From: an uncultured Clostridia bacterium
GTDB lineage: Bacteria; Bacillota; Clostridia; Christensenellales; Aristaeellaceae
Direction: 5' to 3'
Assembly: GCA_937907055.1 (NCBI GenBank)
Contig: CALCTW010000014.1
Coordinates: 1-14,461, forward strand
Length of the DNA: 14,461 bases
Of this stretch, positions 1 to 12,000 are shown piece after piece; position 1 is the stretch's first letter, and each line of letters begins with the position of its first letter. The notes beneath the pieces were generated by a model. It had not been told where the DNA came from, ran no database searches, and saw only the letters and a program-made list of their open reading frames with translations. A program made the translations under genes and the position numbers.

Positions 1-3000
1 CGGTGAATCCGTCATCCGTCAGCGCGGTGGAATCATAGGTCTTGGCGTTGCTGTCTGCCGTAATGGTCACAGCCTTGCGTTCAATGCTCAGCAGACCATT
101 CTCAACAGTCACCAGGTAGTTTCCAACGATGGTCGCGTTGATGGTCGTGACTTCCACGCCATCCACGGTCGCGATCACATTGGTCGTGCTGCCAAAGTCC
201 GTGATGGTGCTTTCCGCGGTCATCACAACGGTAAAGATGTGAGGATCCGTGGGCTCCAGCGCGGTCGCGTCAAACAGCGGCTGCGTCAGGGGCTTGCTGT
301 CATACACCTTGGTCGCGTCCTTGGCCGTTATGGTCACAGGCTTGTGCAGGATATTGAAGGTCTTGCTCTGCGTACCGGAATAGTTGTTGATACCGGTCAC
401 GGTCACAGTGGCAACACCCACGTTCAGGTTATCGCTGTAGGAGTAAACGAAGTCCTGACCCTCGACCAGCACAATGGATTCCGTTTCGGATACATTGTAG
501 GTCACAACAGGCTTGGGCTCCCAGGCCAGCGCGCGGTAGATCTCATCATCCGGCTGCTCCATCACGATCTCGCCCACAGGCTTCGGCTTCACTTCAAGCA
601 CACCGGGTACGAGGTTCACGATGTAGTTGTCCGTAGCATCCACGGGATCGCCGCCCGCGGTGAAACGCTCGATGACAACGGATTCCGGAGCGATCTTGTT
701 TGCATGCGTGCCCTTATCTGTCTGCTGACTGTCAGCAGTCATGTTCAGGGTGACGCTGTGCAGTTCGGACTTCGCCGTATGATCGGTCTCCATATCGGTG
801 TAATCCACCGCGGTCTCATCCAGACCGATACCGGTGCCTTCGGTCACGGTGAAGCAACCGTTGGTCAGCGGCGTACCGTCATAGATCTTCTCATCGTTTT
901 CAGCGGTGAGGGTGATGGTGCGCAGCGTGATCGTCACATCCAGAGAGGTGGAGTACACGATACCGCCGTCATTCACCACACAGGTGTACAGACCGGAATC
1001 CGCGACATCATAGATATCGATGGTCTTTTCCTCAGATACCTTGGTGATGCTCTCACCCACCGTGCGATACCACTGGTAGGTCGCGGAGGGATTGCAGGGT
1101 TCCTTGATGGAGAGCGTCGTCGGTGTGCCGTCATACACACGATTGACATCGCTTTGCGTTGTTACACCGTGTGTCGTTTCCTGAATGCTCTTTTCGATCT
1201 TCAGTTCCGCGATCACCGTATCACTGTCAAGGCAGTTATCCGTATTATCGGAGACAGCCGTCACCTCAAAGGTGTAGGTACCGTTGGTGGACAGATAACG
1301 GGTGATATTCAGGGTCACACTGGTGGCAGGGAAGGTCCAGGTATTCAGGACTGTGCCTTCCTTCTTCAGCACGATGCTGTAGGTGGGCGTGATGAAGGAA
1401 GCGCTGGCATCTTCGGTGCCCATGTTTTCCTTCATATTAATTGTGTTGCTGTTGGTGATCGTCTCACCGTCCTCCGCGGTGTAAGAGGGCGTGAAGGTCA
1501 TCACCTGCTTCCAGCTGGTCTGACCATAGTAGCTCTCATTGCCGTTGACCTTGACAAGCTTCAGATCCTCAGGCGCGCTCAGCTTGGCCTGCCTGATCCG
1601 GATCGTCGTCTTCTCAGCGGTGGTCTCATCACCGGCGGTCATGGTGCTCCAGCCCGCAGTGAAGTTCTGGCTGGAATGGACAAAGGCATAGATATACCAG
1701 ATACCGGCATCCGTGGGATGGCCGGCGGTCAGACCCTGCGCCTCAGCAAATTCCGCGGTATTGACCAGCGGATATACCGTACCGGCCGGGATCGGCGTAT
1801 CAGTATAGTAGTAGTCGACCTGCGCGTTCTCAGGATTGCCCTTTTCCGTCGGGACCTCGTAATAGATACGGCTCTCACCGTAAGTCCATTCGGAGGATTC
1901 GATCGTCGGATAGATCTTCGCCTGCAGAACAGGAACGACCAGTTTGTATTCACGGGTCACGGAAGCGCCGTTGTCCAGACGGGTCGCCGTCACGCTGCAC
2001 CAGATGGGGTACAGCACGGTGCCTTCCGCAACGATCACCTTCAGGCCATCGGGATAAGCCGTCTCATCCTCGCTGTTCCAGACCAGATCCGTCACACCGG
2101 TGATGGTGTTCGCCGGTCTGGGATAGTTATACTGCATCCTCCAGGCGGCGGTATAGGTGTAGCCGTCAGTATCCACGTTATCATCAACGACAGAAGGCGT
2201 AGTGATAACAGCAACATCGGTATTGGTATAGCCATATACCAGCGCTTCAGCGTCGACACCCTGATACTGCATCTGCATGGAAGCATCCAGCGTAGGCGCA
2301 GTCTTCTTGTAGGTGATCGTCACCGTCTCATCTTTGTCGTTGCTCTTGTTCGCGTTCAGCTGCACCTGCATGGTGACATCGGTCGCCTCAAGGAAATCAG
2401 CATCGCGGATCACGGGAGCCGTGATCTCGGTCAGGCTGCCGGTCTTCGCCGCGGAAACAGCATAACCGGTGTCATTGGCAGCAGATACCCTGATATCCGC
2501 CTTTTCACCGGCGATCAGCACGATGCAGGCAGAGGCCGCGTCTTCCGCGGTGTTCGTTTCATCAAGAACGGCTGTGATATTGACAAAGGCGTTCTCACCG
2601 GCGCCGGCCAGGGTGACCGCGTCGTTATTGAACTTGATATAGGTCTTCGCCGCGTACAGAGGCGCGCCGTTGCTGCTCTGCTCACTGTCAAGCACGTTGT
2701 CGGTGTTCGCGGAGAGCGTGGTGATCCTCAGTTCATAGCGGCCTTCGCCGTTTTCATGGATCGCGTCATAGAAATCATATGAAGCCATACCGGAAGCAGG
2801 CTGATCCACGGTCACAGTCATGACGACTTCAGCCGTACCGCCGTTCACCGAGCGTACCAGTTCCACCTGATAGCCGGAAACAGCCGTCTCAGAAATCGCT
2901 TCGATCGTATCCCACTTCGCGGTGCCGATCTCGTCATCCATCCACCGGTAGACCGGCGCGGCAAACTGAGCCTTCGTCACAGTCAGTTCACCGGAGGCGT

Positions 3001-6000
3001 ATTCGATCGTATAGTTGTCATATTTTGCTTTCAGGGTAGAAGCAGCCGTATCCACGCTGATCGGCAGCACCGTACCGGCGGGAGTAGCAGCAGTATAACC
3101 GGTATCGATATACTGCACCGCGCCTTCAAGAGCATTGCCGTCGTTATCACCCGTCACATAGTCGCTCTGCTCGACGGTATAACCGAAAGCAGGCAGACCG
3201 GAAACAGGCGTACCGTAAACCACCTCGGCGTCATCCACCGTGATGTGCAGCAGGATGGAGGTGATCACAGCTTCAGCGCTCTCCTGGTTTCCGGAGGAAG
3301 CCAGCACATAATCCTGATAGCCATCCGCGTTGGTGATGACAAGCGCGCCGTCCGCGTATGCGATCGCGACGGTATTCGCTTCAGACACGTTCTTGCTGTT
3401 GAAGGTACCGGTCACCTGATCCGGATCAAGGGACAGGGTCACTTTGCCTTCATCCGCGGCCATCAGTCCGATGATCACAGCATCGCTGACCGTCAGTTCG
3501 GCCATCGCATTGCCGTCATAGGGCTTATCCGCCGCGGTGATACCGCTCTCCACATAAACGGGACGCGGTTTGATCGTCAGGTTCTTTGTTTTGTACTGCA
3601 GCGTGTAGTTGCTGGAGAAGGCCTCGACATCGCTGTAAACAGAAACAGGATACGCGTTACCGCGAACGTGCAGCAGCATCACGTCACCGCTGTTCAGCAC
3701 GATCTCTTCACTGCCGTCAAGGACATAGATATATCCGTTCGCGCTCACGCTCTCGATGTAAGCGTTCTTCTCCGCCTCGGTCTCGATCGAAGCCCAGCCG
3801 GTGGCGATGATCGTATAGGCCGTATAGGCGTCAGAATCATACACATCACCGTATTTGATCGTACGGTCGCCGTCAACAGAGATCGTCAGTGTACGCGGGG
3901 TGATATTCAGCGTACCCGGTACAGTCGTGATCGTGTAGTTCGGGTTCACAGTCTCATCAACGATCGCGCGCACCTCATAGGGGCTGCCGTCCACGTTCTC
4001 ACCTTCGTCTCTTTCGAAGGTGACACCCTTCAGGCTGGTGTTGGCAATGGTATTGCCGTCTTCATCCTTCACACTGTACTTCACAGCGGGATCCGTGTTG
4101 CCGTAGACCTTGGTCATCTCTCCCACAGTCAGGATCACCGGCAGAGGCAGGATCTGACCCTTGATCGTGTAGGTGTCATTGACCAGTACATAGTTATCGG
4201 CGTTTTCCAGCACACAGTCAGATACAGTCACAGCATCCGCGTCCGGAACATCCGCGCTGTTGTATACGGAGTTGCAGCTTGCCAGTTTTACAGTTTCCGC
4301 GTCCTTGAGCAGCACGCCGCTGTTCAGGTCATCCTGCACCGCGGTCAGCACATAACTGTCGCTCAGGATGTCCGCCTTATTTTCGGCAGTCGTATCCGCG
4401 GTCGTATCATACACCTTGGAAACGCCGTAGTCTTCGGCAGCAGCGATCGCAACGGGGCGCTTATTCACCTTCAGACCTTCGTGCTCCAGCACAAAGTCAT
4501 AGTTGGCGCCGTCGCCGTTGTACGCCAGGGTGATATTCTGCAGCGCGGCAATATATGCCTGCTCGGAAGCATCCGGATAGCACAGGCTTTCCGCTGTCAC
4601 ATCCTGCGGCTGCGCGACGTCACAGATGACCGCGTAACCGTCCTTGACCGCGAAGCTGAAGGTACCGCTTACCTGTTCGGTCACATCCTGCGCGTCATCG
4701 TCAGAGCCCATGAAGCAGACTACTTCCATACTCACGTCCTGTCCGTACACAACGTCCGGCGTGGTCACCTTCACGAGGATCTCTTTTTTGATGATATCGG
4801 CAGTCGGATCGTCGACCGCTTTGATATAGTAGTTGTTCCTGTCATAACCGGTCAGCACCGCGTTCGTCAGGTCGATGATGACCTGCTTATCCGTACCGGC
4901 TTCCGCGTCTTCAAACTGACCGGAAAGACCTGTCACATACAGTTCATCGATCGAGAACTTGCCGTCCAGCGTGCAGTCGGCCACCGTGATCGTGGAACCG
5001 CCCCAGACAGTGACATCCTTCGTAGCCAGTTCCGCGTCGGTATTTCCGTCATAGATCTTATCAGAAGCGATCAGGTCCATAATGGTCACAGGACGCTTGT
5101 TGATCGTCAGATCGCTCTTATTGCAGGTGATATCAAAGTAACCGGAAGTATCTTTGCCCGCGGCATTCAGGATCATCAGTCCTTCATTGGACACAGACAC
5201 TTTATATTCGCCCGCGTTGACATAGGATCCATTCGTCTCGCCGGATACGGTGAAGCCTTCGGGCAGACCTTCCGCGCCGATCTTGCTGAGGGTATGCAGG
5301 CGCAGGTCATACTCACACTCATCGCTCTCGCCGCTTCCGGCCACCGGATAAAGGGTGACAGGGCAGCGGACGATCCTGTAGTCGCAGCGGGTGTTCAGCA
5401 GTTTATAGTCCGTCGCCTGATAATTGCCTTCCTCCATAGCCTTCGCCGTCTTATCGATGGCGGCAGTCGCTCTGTAATCGGCAGGAATGAAAGGCGTGCG
5501 GTTGACTGTCAGATTCAGTTTTACATCCTCGCCGTCAACAACACCGGTATCCTCGCCGGCCTCTTCAAGCGTACCGACAAGCATATGGCTCTTGGCATCA
5601 TAATAATAGAAGAAACCGGTCTCATCTTTATCGCCGCCTTCGGCAACAGACCAGACGACCGTCAGCGGACGGACCGTGATCTTGGCGTCGAAGATCGCTT
5701 CGTCAGCCGCCAGCACATAGTTGGCATGCTCGCCCGCGAGGCTCAGGCCGCTCAGCGTAACGGTGGCGGCACCTTCCACATGGGCATTGTTATAAGCGTT
5801 ATCTTCGCCGACATCCAGGGTATAGTTATCAGGATCACCGGCAATGAATCCGGTAATCTTGTACCAGGTATTATTCTTCGCGTCAGCCGCTTCGATCTCT
5901 TCGATCACATCGGCAGGGACAGCTGTGGTACCGTCATACACCTTCTGGATCATGGACTGCGCGGACAGTTTCACCTGCTTCGGCTTGATCACCAGATCGG

Positions 6001-9000
6001 TGCTCATCACCTGATCCGCGACAGACAGACCGTCATTCAGGCTCTTCACATAGTAATACAGTGTATAGGTACCGGCATCACGCTGATTCAGTTTGGCAAG
6101 GGCTTCCGCACTGTCGATCAGTGTGCCGCCTTCGCAGGTATCCATCGGTTCATCGGATACATAGAACACATAGTCCGTACCGAAAGTGAATTCTTCCTTT
6201 TCGCACTTCACGGTATAGCCATGGTTCTTGGTGTTATCGAAGGTCTCCTCCGCGCCGATCAGGACCACATCGCTCTCGATGGGCTTGACCGTCACGGTGA
6301 ATTCTTCAGATACCGCCTTCGCGGTTCTGCCGTTCAGCGGATTGACCGTTGTCACTTCCACCTGATAGGTGTACTCACCCACCTGCTGGCCGAGGGCAAA
6401 CGGGATCTGCTGCTTGTCGTTGAATTCTTCGATGAGCGTCCTGGTCTCACCGTCGATCAGATACCAGCGGTAGCTCTGGATCTTGGTCTCGCCGGTGGTA
6501 TCCTCGGGCAGGGTCACTTTACAGGTGAGCGGCGTGGTCTCCGTATAGTTGAACACATACTCGTCCACGCTGTCGATCACAACAGCGGCGGTATCCGGCA
6601 TATGCGGACGGATCACCGCGACCAGCGCGCGATCTTTATACACATTGAAGAAGTAAGCCGGATTGTCGGACAGCGCGGTCGCGTCTTCCACAAACGCGCC
6701 TTCTTCATCGATGACAGCGTCATGGTCAAACCAGCCGACAAAATCATAGCCGGGCGCGATCTGCGCGTTCAGCACAGCCACAGCGCCGTACACAAACTGA
6801 CCCGCGCCGGTCACACTGCTCTCGCCGATATCTCCGCCGTCCGTGGCAATGATATCCGCGTCCAGATTCACTTCATAGATATTAGCCGTGTAGTAATAAC
6901 GCAGTGTGACAGGATACAGATAATGCAGCGTGTCATCCCCGTTCAGGTTGATGCTGCGATCCCGGATCACATTGGTATAGGAATAGGTAAAGCCGGTTTC
7001 TTCGATGGCGTAATCGCCGATCGTGATATCCTGATCATTCAGGATCTTCCTGAGTTCAATCACACCGATTAGGCGGCCATCGCTGGCACTGCCTTCCGCG
7101 GGCACACCGGTATAATAGCGGATCACATATTCACCGGATTCCGCCGTCACCTTCACAGCCGCATTGCCGTCGCCCAGGTCATTCACACCTTCGGAGACAG
7201 GCTGCTGGCTCAGGGTGTTCAGCAGCGCGGAGGGATAACCGCCGTCCACACCCTGGAAGATATGCACGATCTCCTGATCGATCACGGCGGGCTTCCACTG
7301 CGCGATCGCGTAGGCGTTGCCCTGAGGCATGTTGATGGTATAGCTTGTCACCACACCGTCGGTCATGACAGGCTTGACAACAACATCGGTATTCTCCGTT
7401 GTCGCGGTCCAGTTATCCCGGGTGGAATCGTAAGAGCAGTCATACATCTTCCAGCCGTCAAACTCGAAGCCGGGATACAGATCATTGCTCAGCACAGGCA
7501 GGGTGCGCACATCGCCCCACGGGATCCACGGGGTCACGGTCTTCGTGGGCGGAGTAGGCCGCAGCGAGGTTGCCGTAAGCGCGGGATCCTGGATCAGCGT
7601 GTAGTGGGAACGGCCCAGATAAGCCCTCACTTCCACGGGGCTGCCGATGCAGAATTCCTCCAGACGGTTGTTGGCGGAGTTGGTCAGATAATAGTTGCTG
7701 TATTCACCGCGGGTATAGGGGCTGTAGTCCAGGGTGACACGGCTGTAGGTCATGCCGGGCATTTCCAGCTTCACAGCCGCCAGAACACCGTTGAAGTAAT
7801 AGGCCGTGGCGGTCTTCTTGTTCTCGAAGCCGGGAACCTCCGTCTCATAAAGCAGCACGGAAGTCACGCGGGCATCCTCGCCCTCGATCATGGACTTGGG
7901 AATATAGCGGCTTCCGTTCACCAGATTATCCGAGGGCAGCGCCATATAGATATAGCCCAGATTGACCAGTTCATGGCCGGGGCCGCCGCCGCCGTAAGGA
8001 ATGAACTGCAGCGTCATGGTCACACTGCCGTCGGGCATGGTGGTCGGGCAGGAACCGGTAGACCAGTTAGCGAATCCGGCAAGTTTATAGTTGTCCAGCG
8101 CGGTCTCACCGTATGCTTCTGTGAACAGTTCACGCCAGTAGGTGTCATCCATGTCCGCGAGTCCGGCGAAGCTGGTGATATGATCATCGCCCAGCATCAG
8201 ATCGGGGGTCGCGCCCAGAGGCAGGGTGAACTGCCGGGTGATCACTTCATCGGTACCGGCCTTTTCGATCCTGATGGTCAGCGTATGACGGGTGCGCATG
8301 TAATAGTACTTCGCCACCGTGTTGGGGCTGACAAACACACCGGAAGCATTCGCGCCGCCGGCAGCCTGTTCTTCGCGGGCCGGGATCTCGCCGTCCGTCA
8401 CCACATCCACGCTCTTGATGCTGTAGCCGCCGATCGACTTCACATAGTCCTTGCCGGAAGCGGTGGAGAAATTATACTCCGTGCCATAGAAGCTGCTGCC
8501 GGTCACGGTGCGGGCGTTGGACAGAGAATAGGTACCGTCCAGGTTCTCCAGATAGTAGACCACCTGGTATTCCACCGTGCCGTGCACAAAGAAGCCCTCG
8601 GCTTCCACATCGAAAGCAGGCATGGTTTCAGGACGTGTTTCTTCATTATTATAGACCCAACCGTAGAAGGTGTATCCATCCTTCTCGGGCAGGGTGGTCT
8701 CCTGCGGTTCAACCGCGATCTTCGCGCCGTACACATACTCCCTGGTTTCATACACCAGAGAATCGTCACCGTTCACCTTGAAGCTGAGCTTGTAAGGCGC
8801 GCGCTTGTAGAACACGCGGATATCATTGTCGCTGGCAGTCTGCAGCGTCATGCTCGCGCCGATGGGATCATCCACACGCTCGCCGTTGATCAGCGCGTAG
8901 TCCACCACAAAGCCGGTCTTCAGCAGCAGGTTTTCCTCGCCGAAAACAACGGTATCGCCAGAGCGGCCGTGCTGGGTGATCTCATCCGCTGTATCGGGAT

Positions 9001-12000
9001 AATCCAGCGCGTTGTCGTGTTCGATATCGATCGTCTGATAATAGTGCTTGATACTGTAGGAAGCAGCAGCGTTGGTCCACTCTGCGGTGAAGGTATGGTT
9101 GCCGTTGCCGTTGTACTTATCGCCGGGCAGATAGATATTGCCGTTGCCGTCATTCCAGCCGACGAATTCCATCTCGTCCACCTGATAGCCATGCTCGGCA
9201 TCGCACACAGGCAGCGTCATGCTGGAATTCTCGCCCTTGAACACATTCTCGACGGATCCGGTCGCGTCGGGATTGCCGGGCAGGAAGCTGAGTTCGTAAA
9301 TGCTCAGTGGGCCGGCGCTCACCCAGGTCTCGCCGTCGCTCGCGTGTACATACCAGGTCTTCGCGTCGCTCAGGTAGATCTCGGGGCTGACAGTCTTCTC
9401 GGGATCGATGGTATACAGATAGGTCGTCTCGCCTTCCGCGTCCAGATCATCGGCGGAAGCCGCGGTGCTGAACGCGTACTTCGTGATCCCGGCGCCGGAC
9501 TTGGCCGTGAAGGTCAGCATCACTTCGCCGGCATGCTCACCCTCGGTCATGTTCTCCGCGCGCAGGCTGCCGTCCACGATCACGGGCTGCACCTTATCGG
9601 CACGGGCCGTCACGGAAACCGCGTATTCATCCTCGGCCGCGTGAATGATCAGCTGTGTGCTGAGCAGCGCGGGATCCGAGATCGCCACGTCATCTTCAGT
9701 GGACCACACATTGCCGTTGGCCTCATAGCCATCCAGCAGCACCGCGCTCACGCTGACAGATTCACCGTTGATCACGATCTGCTCCTGAACAGCTTCGCCG
9801 TCCAGTGTGATCGCGTCGATACCCTGATCCGCGATCAGCTTGATCATGACCGTCTTCTTGGTCACAGAATTTTCGGAAACATCGGAATCACGGTAGTTTT
9901 CCTGCGCTTCGCCGCCGGCGGAAAGCGCCTGCACGGTAAAATAATAATCACCGGTCACGGTATGCAGTTCATCCGTGAAATCCATGGAGGTCTTGTCCGT
10001 ATCATAGGTATCGACAAGAACGAATTCTTCGCTGTCAGCGGCCTTCTTATACAGCTTCACCTGATAAGCCACTTCAACGCCCTCGGCGTTTACCTCGCTC
10101 CAGCGGGCAACACCGGGGTTGGCCATATCCCAGCGCAGCGCGATGGGCGCGGAAAGCTTGCCGTCACCAACGGTCAGCTTACCGTTCACATAGGTGATAC
10201 TGTAGTTGGCGGGAACGGCGGAGGGAGAGAACACGGCATTGGACGGCACGTTGGGCACGCCGTTTTCATCCGTCTTGTTCTTCACCACACCGGTCACGGT
10301 CACGCTCTGGATCTCATCCGCGCCCTGAAGCTCACTGTCCTCGGAGAGAGACCAGTATTCATAGGAATGCTCCTGACCGTCATACAGGAAATCCTGGCTG
10401 GCAGCCTGAATGATCAGCTCGCGCTTTTCGATCGTGTAGGAGGCAGCAGGGGTCGTGGTCGTGTCATAGTTGTCGTTTTCGGGATCGATCACAGCCCACA
10501 CCGTATAGGTACCGGCGTTGACAGGCGCCTTATCCAGCTCCTTGCCCTCGTTGTCGGCATAATGATAGTGGATCTTATAGGCACTCGGGAATTCCGCTTC
10601 AGGATCCGCCGGGTTATGTCCGGCGCCGATCAGGTGCGGCTGATGCGCGGTGGCGTCAAACACCCATCCGGTGATGGAGACCTCCGCCTCGGTCAGCGTA
10701 GCCTTATCGATGGTATAGTCCGCGGTCTGCGCGCCCTTATAGTTGCCGATGAATTCGATGCCGATCGCCTTATCACCGGCGTTCACCATATTCTCGGGCA
10801 GCGTGAGGGTGTAATCGGTGTCCTTCACCAGCGTAACGCCGTTGTAGGTCACGGTCACAGCCGGCAGCTTCGAGGTGCCGTCATAGGTGAATTCCTTTTC
10901 GGAAAGGGATACCTCCGCCGGTTCGGAAAGGTCCAGCTTGTCCACGGTCAGCGTACCGACGGTCACGCTGCTCTCGGAAAGCGTATAGTTGTCCGCGCTG
11001 AAGGAAGCCGTGATGTCATAATCACCGGCCTTGCCGTTGGTATCCTTGTCATATTCGCAGGTAATATCCAGCTTCAGGCCGCTCGCGGTCGCTTCGGTCT
11101 CGCCGTTCACAAAGCCTTCCAGCGTATAGGTGTATTCGGGGGCATCCTCGCCGAAGGTGATCTCCTGATCCGCCACCTTCAGGTTCAGTTCAGCCTTGTT
11201 GATGGTCACGGTGATGTCCTTCGTGTCGGTCACGGTCACGAATTCCTCGCCGTTCCACACATCCATCATGGCCTTCACCGTGATGGTCTTTGTATCGGTG
11301 CTGTCGGTGAAGGACACGGTATCCGTTTCAGAGATCACTTCTTCGGTCGCGGGATCGATCCACGCATAGCGCACATCCACACCCTTGCCGTCCGCGTAAG
11401 CAGTGATCTGCAGCGCGTTGCCGTCATAGGTCTTCTCGAACGCCGTCTTGCTTTCGGTCTCGCCGGCCTCGGTGGTCTTCACGTCCAGCGTGTTCATCTT
11501 CCAGCCGGCGTACACATCCGGCGTAGCCGCGGTGATCTGATCATCCGCCAGCGGCACCGTGCAGTCTTCATCGGTATACCAACCGGTAAATTCATATCCC
11601 AGACGGACAGGGTTCAGGCTGATGGTCTTGCTCTCGCCCTCGGGCATCAGCTCGGAGGCAGGGGTCAGCACAGAATCCTCATAATAATCATGATAGGTCA
11701 CCCGATACACGTTGATCGGATCGGATGCCGTCACATTGCCGAAGTGATCCTTCGCGAAGAAGCGATAAGCGCCTTCTTCGGTCAGGGCATACTCCGCCTT
11801 GAACACCGCTTCGCCTTCATAGGAAGCGTCGCTCCACGCGGTCACATCGCCCGCGCCGCTGACGGCGGCAAAGGCATACTGCGCCACGCCGCTGTATTCA
11901 TCCTTCGCTTCCGCGCGCAGGGTGTATCCGTTCTCATCGCTGCCGACAGTAAAGGCGGTCACGACAGGCGCGGACGCGTCACTATAATAGGAAGCAATTG

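Noticed and set aside
239..2782. Open frame of 847 codons on the plus strand
   Set aside because: It lies exactly codon-aligned opposite the giant gene. The product is His-, Arg- and Ile-rich without domains, no ribosome binding site was seen, and it follows from the rarity of TTA, CTA and TCA in the real gene.
3245..7072. Open frame of 1,275 codons on the plus strand
   Set aside because: Same antisense phase as above, starts at a GTG with no ribosome binding site and ends opposite a Leu CTA codon of the real gene.
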